A DNA stretch of 64,000 nt from Solen grandis. Lineage: Eukaryota > Mollusca > Bivalvia > Adapedonta > Solenidae. The translations under genes and the position numbers were made by a program. Shown in pieces: positions 1 through 11,339 of this stretch; the first letter of the stretch is position 1; each line of letters starts with the position of its first letter. The notes beneath the pieces are model-generated. The model searched no databases. It had not been told where the DNA came from and saw only the letters and a list, made by a program, of their open reading frames with translations. The stretch spans positions 13,116,956 to 13,180,955 of the forward strand of contig CM037778.1 of assembly GCA_021229015.1 (NCBI GenBank). Reading direction: 5' to 3'.

Positions 1-3000
1 AATTGGAATTAATTTATTATGATTTTTTTGAAATGTAATATATAAGTAACTGGAGTTCGTGGTTCCTATTTGAAGAAGAATAACCACACATGGGGTCGGA
101 CAGTATTAAAACTATAATTTAAAGGGAAAAAACCACCCTTTCAAAAAAAAGGTGATCAATTTGATGAAGTGATAGGGGAAAATTCTAGTAATGAAGCCTT
201 TATGGTTTTGCATTCAGGGATGTTTGAATCTGAGCTAAAATTTTAATCTTTTTATGGATTTTTTTGTTTAAAATGATGGAGGGATTCCCTTTTAAAGGAT
301 ACATTTTTAATTATTTTACAAATGCAATACATGAAAAAAATTGTTTGTAGGTAAGAAGATGAAAACAATGCAATGAAAAGATTTTTTCCCTAGCAAAAAT
401 CCTTGTTTAATCATTTTTTAAAAGATGCAAAAAAACGTATTTCATCATTTTAGGGACTATAAAATTTAAATTTGTGCTCCCTCATGCAAAACACAAAAAA
501 AAAATGAATTAACTTTTTACCACAACTTTCACTTTTTCCAGTCTTGACAAAGATGCAATACCAGTTCCATTTTAAAGGATTTGGGTATGTAAAAAGACAG
601 AATTGAACAACAACCTCTGGGAAAGGGGATGTATCTAAATTTTGGCCAACAAGCCCGAGGGGAAGTGTGAAATTACAGTGAGCAAAATTTAATTTTTCTC
701 CCAGTTAATTTACCCATTTGAGAAACATACTCTCAAAAAAAAAAAATCTCAAGCCTTCAGCAGATGCTTCATTTTTCACTTCAAGTAGCCAATGTTGGTA
801 GAAAATGTCAAGCAGTATGGTATTTTACTCATTTGGTTGACTCCAAACTTGTAAGCACTGGTTTTTCGGGTTTTAAAACCGACTATGACTGCACTTTTTT
901 CCCCTTGGTATGTAATGCCCAAAATTTGTTACCCCCGCGCTAAGAATTCGTGTAAAAAAAATTACAATAAAAACGGTGTTCACGAACACATGAGTCCAGT
1001 CGGTGAGATGCATATTTTTCCATTACCATACAACAAACTTTGGTCCAAGAAAAAAAAGGGGGCAGATCTCAACCCCCTCTATTCTAATTTTACTTAACGA
1101 TTTCCCAAGATGAACAGCGGGGGGCAATTACCTATTTTTTAATTAAATCTGCATGGGACGGTTCTGTTCTGGAAAATTTGGGGTCGTTACAGTATAGTTT
1201 TTGTGTATATCAAATTTGGGGAAAAAAAAACATAGTTTTCTTTTCATTGACTAATTTCAAATACACATGGTGTATGCTCTGCTTGAGCCATGGTCCTGTG
1301 TTCGAATTCGGTCCATTTTAGCATTCTTTTTCCTGGTTACTTTAGTCCAAAATGGGTTTCTCGTCTACCGCCCTTTTTTGACAAGATTCTTGAAGAACAA
1401 TTTTAAAGTTTATGTCCATGAATTTTAGGGGCACTTCCCAAATGGCATTGGCCCTAAATAAGAGATTTTTTTTTTTTAAGTGCCGTGTTTGACACTAACT
1501 CTTTAGCTGCTAACCGGGAAAATACCTGCTTGAAATTCAGGGCCCCCCAAAAATTAAAAAAAGGGGGAAGAAAAACGGGAAAAAAAGGGGAAAAGGAAAA
1601 AAGGGGCGGGGGGGAAAGAAACGGAGGGGCGTTAAAAACTTTAAAAGGGGCCCCAAACGGGGGGTTAACTGCCCCTTTTTTTGGGGGGGGGAGGGCCCGG
1701 GGGGGGACCGTGTGCCCCTTAGTTTTATTGGTTTTTTTTCTTTCTTTTTCTACCATTTTTTTTTTCCTTATTTTTTTTTTCCTGAAAATTACCCCCCGGG
1801 GATTGAATTGAGGTTTTTTTTTTTGGGGGGTTAAAAATCCCAAAGATTATAAAAAAGAAAGTTTTATTTTTTAAAAAAATCATTTTGGGGTCAGCAAATT
1901 GCTGGGTTTTTTTTTCTTTTAAAGGAAATTTAATTTCCCCGTTTAAATTTTCAGGGAAATTTTTCCTTTTTGATTTTCCTTTCACTTTTTTTCATTGTTC
2001 ATAATTATTTTTTTAACCCCTAATTTATAAGGATAAAATTTCTTCATGGGAAAGATAAAAATTATTTGAAAATTTTCTTTATTTATTAAAACATTTTTAT
2101 GCTTTTTCAAGCTCTAGAAAAACTGAAAAATGACAGAAAATCAAAATCTACAAAAATTTTTTTCCCTTACACAAACAAAAAGTATATCAATAGAATAGTT
2201 TGAAAAAAAACAAAATGTCCCCCAAAATACGAAAACGAAGTTGAAGTTTTCTTTTTTTTAAAACCCCCCCCCCGAAACAATCCTTGATAAAAAGATATTA
2301 TAAAAAAAAAACATTTAAAAATGCCCAATCTTTCAGATGTTGGACCCTAGTTATGCTTAAAACTATCATTCATTGCATTAATTTCCTCAAGACAAAAAAA
2401 TTAACCCCCCCTATTGAAATTTTCTTATAAAGAACCCCGGTTCTCTCTAACAAAAGATACGTTTTATAAATCAGTAGTTAATAAAAAATAAAAAAAGAAA
2501 GTAAGATTTATATTGACCCCCCCCAAAAGAGGGATGGGGGATTTCGGGGAATTTTTTTCACATAGTTTCAATTTCGTTTTAAAAGGGAAAAAAGAACGTA
2601 ACTCTAATTGAGTTTTTCCCCCGGGGGGGGGCCTAAAACACGCAATTAAAATTTTTGCCGCAATGGATGCAATGTAACAGCCATGGAAAACATGTGTTCC
2701 AGATAGCTTACGAAGGGGTATAATAATATCAAATTTAAAAATATTTCTAATTTACGTATAGTAAGTCTTTATGACTGAAAATTATTACAAGTTATTTATT
2801 TTGTTGTTGTGAATGTTCAAAAAAAAACCATTGCGCTAGAAAAATATTTTCCCGGGGGGGCAATTAAAATCAATTTAAAATGTTTTTTGAAAGATAAATA
2901 AAATTAATTTTATTGTTTTTTTTCAGATTTTTTGGGTTTTAATTTTTTTTTTAAAATATAAATTAAAAATTTTGGGAATTTTACATTATTATATCAAATA

Positions 3001-5500
3001 TGTCTGTTTACCCCCGCATTGCACCTCAGCAAAACACGCAATGGAAAAAAAAAATTTTAAGACATCATTAAAAAGGGTTTTTTTTTCAATTTTTTAATTT
3101 GACTTTTAACTCCATTCGATGTATCAGAACAGGGGTTTTAAACCAGTGGGGTTAAAACTTTAGTTTTCCCTAAAAAAACTGATTTTCAAATATTTATTTG
3201 ATTAGTAAAAAGGCAAACTCTTTAAGAATTAAAAGCGACGTCACCTTTTAATATTAATGTTTATCCCTTTGCTCTCGATAATAAACTAACGATACATACG
3301 TGCTGGTAAATGGAGAGTTTGGTGTTACCTCTTGGTTTTTTATTTTTTCTCCCTTTTAACATTACTGAAACATTTTTTAATTCACAGACTTTTCCCCTCT
3401 TACGGAGGGGTCATCCGTCAAACTCTGTGGGTTAGGACTCTTATATGATTAGTTATCTTTATATTATTGTTTTATTAAAATTTTTGTAACGCTGGATAAA
3501 TCCATAAAATTTAAAATATAAACAATAAAATTTTTACAGTTTGTCACGCACGCCGTACAGCTTTTCCTTTGTCCTCGCATTATGGATCTTACTCCCCTTT
3601 GATTGATCGACACGGATTGTCAGAGTCGTATCACTGGTTACTTTTATAAGGCTACAGCAAACCATGACGTTTTCATCGCCGTCGCATAAAGCCCACCCCT
3701 AAAGCCCTTTAACATATAGGGATCAAACCTTTTTTTCAAATACGACATCACTGACATCGTCGAATACCCACGGCCCATCGACAGATTATCTATCATCTGA
3801 TGTCATGTAATGAAAGGGAAAAAGTCAGTTGGAGGTACCATGATGTCATTTTAAGGGATAAAAAAAAAAACAAATATTAAAATATCTGCAAATATGTAGC
3901 ATAGGAAGACAAAAATGTAAAAGGTGGATTGGGGAAAATAAACTATAAACGTGTTTTTGGGTTTAGCTTTGTTTAAAAATTCCCCAAATTTGTTTTGAGA
4001 AAATTTCCCCTTCGGGGTTAATTGTCAGTTTCATTCGATTCGTTGAAAGCATGAAAAAAAAAAAATTGCGTCAGAAAAAAATTAAAGAAAATGAAAAGAA
4101 ACTAAAACCCAGGGGTCGGAAAAGAAATTAGCTTTTGAGTCCGTTAGAAGTCCATGTGTATCTAAAAATGCAAGGTTTTCGTCTATCGGTACATGAATAA
4201 GACCCCTTTAAAATTCCCCCCACGTTTTGCTTAAAAATTTTTTTAGAAAAAAAAAAAAATTTTATATTTAAAAAAGGCAAAGCCTAAAAAATGTTTAATT
4301 AACCACCCTGTTTAATTTAAACGACATATGAACAAACTTATAAACGAATGCGGGGAAATCCCCCGGGGAAACCTTTTTTTGTTCAGTCGGGCACTATATT
4401 CTAAATTTGGAGAAAAGTGGGGGAAAAGTGTTCTGAAACACACTTTAAGTAAAATCACGTATGTTTCCTCGACATTGGTGTTTCAGAAGGAGGATTTTTT
4501 TTATAAAAATTTAAAACATTCGTTTTCACCGTAGGAGAAGAGATATGAAAAAAAAATCCGCATACTTCTGAAAAAACAAAACAAAAAAAATCGTATGTTT
4601 TTTTATTTTGACGTTGTTGAAGCTAAAAATAGAACGGGAAAAAAGTACAACTTGCGATTTTTCTCATGGAGTGTTTTCCAAAAATAGGCAATTTTCAAGG
4701 TCTTTTGGGGCTGAAATTCACAAAGAGGCGTTTACGGTGTTGTGATTGGTTAGCTTAAAAACTATAGAACTGGACTTTAAATGTTTTTAAATGGGATTTA
4801 AAATTTTTGACAGATTTTTACCGTTTTTTTTTATCTCACCGTTGGGGAAAGGAATCTCGACATTTCAATTTATTTAAGTTAAAACAAACGTTATGCTCGG
4901 TTGGTTCGGTTTATTTCCTTAACGTAGTCAATTTGGGGGGCATTTTTTATATGATAGAGTGTAGTTCTGTTTCCATTTTGGCATGGTACCCATGCACGGA
5001 CCGGGGTGTGTGGGGGGGGGGGGGAGTTTGGGCATGTCCCCCCCCCCCCCCCCCCCCCCCCCAAAGGAATTTTGCTATTTGTTTTTAAAAACCGTAATTA
5101 ATTAACTTTCGTTTACATTAAATTTTTTGATTATTAGGAAAATTTTTTGTGTACATTTTTTCGTGGATCTTGCTTTTGAATTTTGTAGGGCTTCGTGGGG
5201 TTAATATTTTGTGGATAAGACCACCCCCGAAAAATCGGAAAAATTTAGTGTCCCCGAAAAAATAGCATAAAATGTAAAATGTTTTGACACCAAATTAGAT
5301 TCAAATACTCAAAATTTCAACAGGAGTTCAAACCCCAAATTTTAAGGAGGGGTCCATGCTTTATAGTTGCACAAAGCTCCCATATGTTTCTCTGAGGGGG
5401 TCGCACCAATTATCAAGGGAGTCCCACATTTCGGCGGGGAGGGGGCCCTGATCAAGTATTCTAATGGGGTCTGAACAAATATTCTAAAGGGGAACTGATC
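1..5500. other. Unpolished, homopolymer-rich AT sequence, no gene recognised
   Basis: This stretch is full of A/T runs interrupted by adjacent runs of C and G, including a G run followed shortly by a very long C run near 5,010-5,062. Every reading frame is broken, and the short open frames around 1,450-1,990 are low-complexity Lys/Pro/Phe strings. The texture fades into normal sequence after about 5.5 kb. The most likely reading is an unpolished long-read contig end, not biology. A real repeat may lie beneath, but nothing can be annotated with confidence. Confidence 0.6.
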
Positions 5501-5938
5501 AAGTATTCTAGAGTGTTTTTTTTTCTTTCTTTTTTATTAACGACACCGTGATTCTCATTTCGACGGTTTACTTTGGCTGAAAAGGTCGTTATATGTGTTG
5601 CTGTGCCCAGATCCAATATGATAGAAAAACGAGAAATGAGTGCTAACTATTAAGGATCGCATATGTGTTATTCGATGTAGTATTGTAAATTGTTTCTGTT
5701 ATATTACAATAAATTTTTTGACGGGCTTCATGTGAACGGTATGAGGCATACCCAATAATGCTTAATTTATATCACGGCGCATGCATGAGAGTGACACGTA
5801 ATCTGTATAAATAATTTATTATAATTAATTAATAATTATCTTTTTTTATATAACAGGATACAAGAGTTAAAAATTCCCGCCAATGATAAAAGTACATCGA
5901 TATATAGTAAACCGATTCAGTGGACTGAAAAATTCACA

Positions 5939-6120
5939 TGTAGATAGGTCAGGAATGTAGATAGGTCAGTGTGTAGATAGGTCAGATGTAGATAGGTCAG
6001 GGTGTAGATGGGTCAGGATGTAGATAGTTCAGGGTGTAGATAGGACAGCGTGCAGATAGGTCAGGGTGTAGATAGTAGGATGTATATAGATAGGCCAGGG
6101 TGTAGATAGGTCACGAAGTA
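5939..6120 (+). repeat. Minisatellite, about 15-17 bp unit (GTGTAGATAGGTCAG)
   Basis: About a dozen imperfect copies of a unit close to GTGTAGATAGGTCAG follow one another, with single-base and small length changes between copies. No coding frame is kept. The flanks, 5,500-5,938 and 6,121-7,030, show no gene I can recognise. Confidence 0.85.
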
Positions 6121-7038
6121 AATAGCCCAGTAACTCTTCTTAATATCTTTTCGATAAAACTCTGTGCATGTACATGTATATGTAAATATAATTATTGGTC
6201 AAGCATGCCCCCATGTTAAGTTTCAAAATCTTGAATGGTAGGGATGAAAACCAGCCAGCCATAAAACTGAAATTGAGCTGATACATGTTTTTGTTCATTT
6301 GAAACTCATGTTTAGTTGTAGTTATGACTGAAAAGTCAGTATGTGTTTTAAGTCACAAAAGTTAGTTTAAAACTCAACTTCATTTAAAGTATTTCCTTTT
6401 CATCAGACGTACATAATTATCTTTTTTTTATATAAAATGAAAACAATTTTCTCAGATTGTTTTCACATTTGTTACAGTAACTTATTTTGGAGATAAAATT
6501 AGGATATGTAAATGTGTATACATCATGGCTCTGTTGCAAGTGGTAACCACCATAAATAAATATAAATTTAGACAAGTAACCTTGTGTTAGAACTTACGTA
6601 AATCGTGTTTAACCTTCAAAGAACTTAAAGGTCCATTATTCATCCAAAAGCATGTATATTCTTCAGACAGAAAAGCAAATTGTGTGCTACAGATTTGTAA
6701 TGAGATGCAATATGTTCTTACTCGTTGACATTACCACAATTTCATAGATAAGAAAGAATCTTTTACCTAAAATCGTTAAATTGTTTACAAAAAATAATTT
6801 ATTGAATATTCCGTATATATTCGTCAATTTTCCATAGTGATTCGACAACGTTTTTTTCCAAATTCAAATTATTTTCGATTACAGACTGTCTTCGGATAAA
6901 AAGTTAAACAATGACAGTTTTATGACATCCATTCAAATACTACATTGCGTTATTTGATCAACATTTTCAATGCGTTTTAACTGTTATTTTACAGCAGATA
7001 GCATGAACCATTTGTATTAGGCTACAACATGTCAATGT

Positions 7039-7291
7039 GGGGTCTCCGTGGCCGAGAGGGTAAAGTGGCTGACTTAAACACTCAGTCAGCCCCTCACCGC
7101 GTGGGTTCGAATCCCGGCAGGGTCTTTCGGGTTTTCATGTGATTAAGCCTTCAGTTGGCTTGCGGAAGGTCGGTGGTTCTACCCGATGCCTCCGTGCATT
7201 CGGGTTCCTCCACCTGTAATTAGCTGGACGTCGATATATGACTGAAATACTGTCGAAGCGACTGTAAACTCAAATAGTCAAGTCAAGTCCA
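7039..7291 (+). mobile_element. tRNA-derived SINE with mollusc-type tail and 8-bp target-site duplication
   Basis: The head is tRNA-like. It has an A-box-like GTGGCCGAGAGGG near 7,049 and a perfect B box GGTTCGAATCC near 7,104, the layout of a Leu/Ser-type tRNA ancestor. The body contains GGAAGGTCGGTGGTTCTACCC and related text that I recall from bivalve SINEs of the RUDI/MESC-domain type. The element is bounded by GTCAATGT at 7,031-7,038 and again at 7,292-7,299, which reads as a target-site duplication from LINE-mediated insertion. A T run follows. The boundaries and duplication are visible in the sequence. The family name is from memory. Confidence 0.8.
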
Positions 7292-7778
7292 GTCAATGTT
7301 TTTTTTTTATATTTTTTTTCATTAAAATCTTTATGAAATATAATTAGCCTTTAACCTACATTAAATAATGGGTACCGATCAAAGGGTTAATTAGTTATTG
7401 GTGCAATTAAACACATAATGACAACATACAACGTCATTTGAAAATAGGAGAAATAGGGACTATGTGAACATCAGTCATGGATAAAAAAGATATATTCATT
7501 ATGTTCAAATTCGAAGTTGTTAAGATATGTTACATAGTTTTGAATCAGTTTTGTTGGTAAGGAACATGAACAATTAATTAATATCATAAGCTTAGAAGGA
7601 TGTACCGATTTAGGCATTTTTCTTTTATATTTTCATTTCAAAACCCGGTCAGATTGAAATCTTCTCTCAGACTGAGCAGTATTTATATTGTTACTTAATA
7701 TTCGTGGATAAACAACAGAGTAGACCAACGATAACATAAGTCGGCGTTTCTATCTAGACCTTTACTTTATTTCATATG

Positions 7779-7848
7779 TCGCGACCTGGATCACACCCGC
7801 GACAAATCTTTTACAGGGCGTATGCTCTAGCCACCATTCTGCGACCGG
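7779..7848 (-). pseudogene. tRNA-like sequence (SINE head or tRNA pseudogene)
   Basis: On the minus strand an A-box-like TGGTGGCTAGAGC is followed about 35 bases later by a degenerate B box GGTGTGATCC. The ends GGTCGCAG and GTCGCGAC do not pair as a proper acceptor stem. It is more likely the head of a decayed tRNA-derived SINE than a working tRNA gene. Confidence 0.45.
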
Positions 7849-8399
7849 ACAGTGAAACAAAGTTTAAATATTTGACAAACGTGGCTTTGATGAAAGCATA
7901 TGTTGTTATGCATGTCGTAGGAAAACAGGGTCCAGAATAAAACCTTCAAATCTTAAACATGTGACCACTCTGCCCTATTATATACCCATTTAACTGTAAC
8001 CGACGTGGAACGTGAAAACGAGGCGCACAACCGCAACAGATAAGGTAAGTTAGCAAATTAAAAAAAGCAAACAAAGCAAAACATTTGATAAATATTAAAT
8101 CACAAAACGAGATCTTAAAATCAAAGACGATAAAATTTATTATTCTAAAGCACCCCGTTAATTGCAAAATTCGCATGTGTTTTTATTATCTACATATAAA
8201 ACATTAATTCATCACCTTCCAGATAAAAGATTTAGAACATTATTACTGACAACTTTTAGTATTTAATACATTCAATGGTGTAGGTGTTTGATAGACAAAT
8301 ATCATGACAACTTTTAGTATTTGATGCATTCAACTATTTAGGAACTGTGTTTTACTATACGGGTTCATTCCTTTGTAACACGGAACACCTGGTTGGTAA

Positions 8400-9225
8400 A
8401 GCTCTTAAAGCAATGAATTTGTTGTTATATAATTGTGTTAAACTTCCACTGAGTCCAAAATATTTATGTCAGTTATTGATGCTTTTGTTGGATCTATTCT
8501 AAATACTCTTGTGAATGACAGGTTTTTCTAAATCTAAAGAATTAGAAAGGATACATCTTAGATTTTGTAAAAGGATATTAAAGTTAGAGCTAGTACTTCA
8601 ACAGCTGGTGTATACGGAGAATTAGGCAGATATCCCCTTTATATTCATCGTTATTACAAAATAATTAAATATTGGTGTAAGGTTATGCACTCAAAAAATA
8701 AACTTTTTCATGCATGTACAGGGCGGGTCTTAAACGATTTCTTATTGGGTCATAAGAATTGGGTTTTCTGTGTTAAGAAACTGCTAGATACGTACGGTTG
8801 TTCATATGCTTTTTGTGAGTGATATAGATGTAAAGCAGTTTCCCATATTTTTTAAGCAACGTGTTTTAGATTGTTACTTACAGGAATGGAATAGTTTGAT
8901 TCAAAACAGTAGTGTTTTAGAGGAGTATAAGTATTTTAAGAAAACAATTGATTACGAATTTTATTTAGATATATTACCTGCTAACCTCAGACATTTTGTT
9001 ACTAAAATTAGGTTATCAGCTCATGAGTTAAGAATACAAACTGAAAGATTCTCAAGAAATCGTATAACTAGGGAAGAGAGAGTGTGTCTTATCTGTAACA
9101 GCATCAGTGATATTGAAGATATTTATCATTTCATTGTTATATGTCCAATGTATAAGTCATTTCGTACAAAATTTCTAAGTTTTGATTTATATACTAACCA
9201 TCTAGTTCAAGTTATAGCTTTTTTA
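8400..9225 (+). mobile_element. LINE (non-LTR retrotransposon) 3' fragment, broken, ends at a gap
   Basis: The fragment encodes the part of a non-LTR retrotransposon protein after the reverse transcriptase palm. Frames around 8,520-8,700 read KELERIHLRFCKRI and VYGELGRYPLYI, a linker typical of metazoan LINEs. It continues into a 140-residue open frame from 8,806 whose end has KIRLSAHELRIQTERFSRN followed by a CLIC...HFIVIC...P zinc-knuckle-like C-terminal motif. There are frameshifts near 8,520 and 8,590. The 100-N gap at 9,226 cuts the 3' end. It has no catalytic core and so is a dead 5'-truncated copy. The clade cannot be fixed from this part alone. Confidence 0.75.
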
Positions 9226-9325
9226 NNNNNNNNNNNNNNNNNNNNNNNNNNNNNNNNNNNNNNNNNNNNNNNNNNNNNNNNNNNNNNNNNNNNNNNNNNN
9301 NNNNNNNNNNNNNNNNNNNNNNNNN
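9226..9325. other. Assembly gap (100 N)
   Basis: Exactly 100 N bases, the conventional placeholder for a gap of unknown size. A LINE fragment enters on the left and HINE-like tandem units leave on the right. Confidence 1.
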
Positions 9326-9935
9326 AGAAGATCTTTTGAAGGTTTTCCTATACAAGTTTATGTAAAATCAAGTGACCCTAGGACAGGACCAATTTTAACC
9401 CATGGTCATGATTTGATCAAAACTGGTAGATGCAAAAATCAATTGACCCCAATAGCGGGGCCAATTTTGACCCAAAGGGCTATGATTTGAACAAACTTGG
9501 TAGAAGTCTACAAGGCCTTGTTACTCCTCAAATAAGTAAACTCCAGACCTTGTGGTTTCTGACAAGAAGATTTTTCTAGTTTTTCCTATATAAGTCTATG
9601 TAAAATCAAGTGATCCTAAAGGTGGGGTCAATTTTTACCCCAGGGCCATGCTTTGAACAAACTTGAAAGAGGTCTAATAGGCCATGTTACACACCAAACA
9701 AGTAAACTCCATGCCTTGTGGTTGCTGAGAAGAAGATCTTTTGAGGGTTTTCCTATACAAGACTATGTAAAATCAATTGACCCCTAAAGCAAGCCAAATT
9801 TGACCCTGGGGCCAAGATTTGAACAAACTACGTAGAGGTTCTCTAGGCCATATTACACACCAAATATCTTAACTCTAGGCCTTGTGGTTCTGACAAGAAT
9901 ATTTTTCTAGTTTTCCTAAATAAGTCTTCTGTAAA
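9326..9935 (+). mobile_element. HINE/pearl-like repeat, left part, split by DIRS copy 1
   Basis: Imperfect tandem units contain phrases such as AAAATCAAGTGACCC, TGATTTGAACAAACTTGG and GGCCTTGTGGTTTCTGA. The last unit stops at GTAAAAT (9,931-9,937), and its natural continuation CAAGTGACC resumes at 16,223. DIRS copy 1 therefore landed inside one unit of this array. The 5' end lies beyond the gap. Confidence 0.75.
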
Positions 9936-9978
9936 ATGAAATTTTTGAAGTAAAATTAATTTTAATTAGTAAATACTT

Positions 9979-10098
9979 ACCTGTTATTACTTCAGGTATA
10001 TGTCTATTTGTGCACAGCTTCCAAAACAGAGTCCGCAAAATAAACCATTCCCTAAAACCCCCTAGTTACCGGAAGTGTAACCCCCGTTCTCCAATTGT
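9979..10098 (+). repeat. DIRS copy 1, left inverted terminal repeat
   Basis: About 120 bp beginning ACCTGTTATTACTTCAGG and ending CCAATTGT. It is the near-perfect reverse complement of 16,081-16,201. Outside it, the extremity from 9,938 (GAAATTTTTGAAG...) differs from the right-hand extremity, as is usual for DIRS elements. Confidence 0.92.
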
Positions 10099-10154
10099 AT
10101 ATGAAGCCATCGAGGGATACAACCACCAGCAAGCGGGGAGGGAGGTGGGACTCT

Positions 10155-10250
10155 GTAATAACAGGTAAGTATTTACTAATTAAAATTAATTTTACTTCAA
10201 AAATTTCATTTTAATAGCATAAATACGTTACCTGTTATTACTTCAGGTAT
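10155..10250 (-). repeat. DIRS copy 1, internal complementary region (circle-junction complement)
   Basis: This roughly 95-bp block is the complement of the two element extremities joined together. Bases 10,155-10,207 are the inverse of the left extremity (9,938-9,990). Bases 10,208-10,250 are the inverse of the right extremity (16,180-16,222). In DIRS1 this region is thought to template completion of the ends and formation of the circular intermediate. It matches the 43,271-43,365 block in copy 2 almost base for base. Confidence 0.9.
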
Positions 10251-10377
10251 GACTTCGTCGCTAAGGCGGGAGGTTGCTAACGAAGAACCTTGATTGCAGC
10301 GACACCCGAAGTAGAAAACGACCAAAGCTTCCGATGGTAAACGCTCTCGATAGAGCGAAAAACGTCAGACAGAATGA

Positions 10378-11339
10378 CTAAACTACTGTCTGAGCTACTT
10401 CAAGCGGACCCAAATCCGCAAGGTTTTGTGATTGGTTAGCCAGTGAGCGGAGATAAAAGGAAGAAAACGTAGTAGAGGACTTCCAAGAGGCCGCTTTAAG
10501 AATATCATCCATGGGGGATTTATTCAAGAAAGCCCAAGAAGCAGACAAAGCACGGAGTTCATGTGGTCTAATTCTTAAAAAGGATAGATCCCTATCCGAA
10601 AGATCCGAATAGGCAAACTTGATAGTTGAGGCTACCCAACGAGATATTGATGCTGCCGAAACTTCGCCCCCCCCCTTTTATTGGGAGGAAAAGACGAAGA
10701 CGACGACCCCGTAAAGGTTTAACCTTCTGAAGGTAAAACTTCAAGGCTCTAACCGGACAAAGAAGCCGATCAGGATCACCCCTAGCGCAAGACCTTGCAA
10801 GGCTCGGAATAACTACCGGAGGGGAACAGACCGAGGGGAAACTCAAGGATACAGAGCCATCAGATTTGTTAAAGCGTAAATAGCCTTCCTTGGTAGAAAA
10901 GGCATGGATTTCACAACGACGCTTAGAAGACGCCATCGCTATGAGAAAGACCGTCTTCCATGTTACGTGAAGGAGTGAAGCCTCAGAAAGAGATTCAAAA
11001 GGTGCCTTAGTAAGAGCCAGTAAAACACAAGAAAGATCCCACTTGGGAGTTAACGAACGAGAGACTGGCCTAGACAGTTCAAACAAACGAATAATTTCCG
11101 AAAGGTAAGGATCCGAACCAAGGGAAGAGGATCTGTGAAACTTTAGAGTGTTCGACAACATGGACCTATAACCCTTGATAGAACTGACCGCAAGTTTTTT
11201 CTCGTTAAAAAGAAAAACTAGAAAGTTAGCGATTTCTCTGACAGGAGCCTTGACCGGATTAATCTGCCGTGCGATACACCAATCAAGGAAGACCTTCCAC
11301 TTCGCCTGGTAGACAGATCGAGTAGACTGTCTCCTGGCT
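10378..11339 (-). pseudogene. DIRS tyrosine recombinase, copy 1 (frameshifted)
   Basis: This is the integrase-replacing recombinase of the element. An N-terminal core-binding region contains AKWKVFLDWCIARQ near 11,280. The catalytic domain has the first Arg box SSKRRCEIHAFS near 10,920, LCPVRALKFYLQK near 10,740, the HxxR box RPHELR near 10,560, and the nucleophilic Tyr in SSFYLR (codon 10,453-10,455). The frame ends at a TAG at 10,378-10,380, preceded by GPLEVAQTVV. All catalytic residues I can place are present. The reading frame breaks at a run of nine C (sense G) at 10,667-10,675, and upstream where a 19-bp deletion at about 11,361 separates it from the polyprotein. Compared with copy 2 it also lacks 30 bp in frame near 10,835. 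Confidence 0.88.

Noticed and set aside
1454..1985. Open frames of 86-129 codons on both strands
   Set aside because: They are low-complexity translations of homopolymer runs in unpolished sequence, with no motif.
7779..7848. Functional tRNA gene
   Set aside because: The acceptor stem does not pair and the B box is degenerate.
8806..9339. LINE frame continuing through the N gap
   Set aside because: The gap length is a placeholder, so the frame cannot be followed beyond 9,225.
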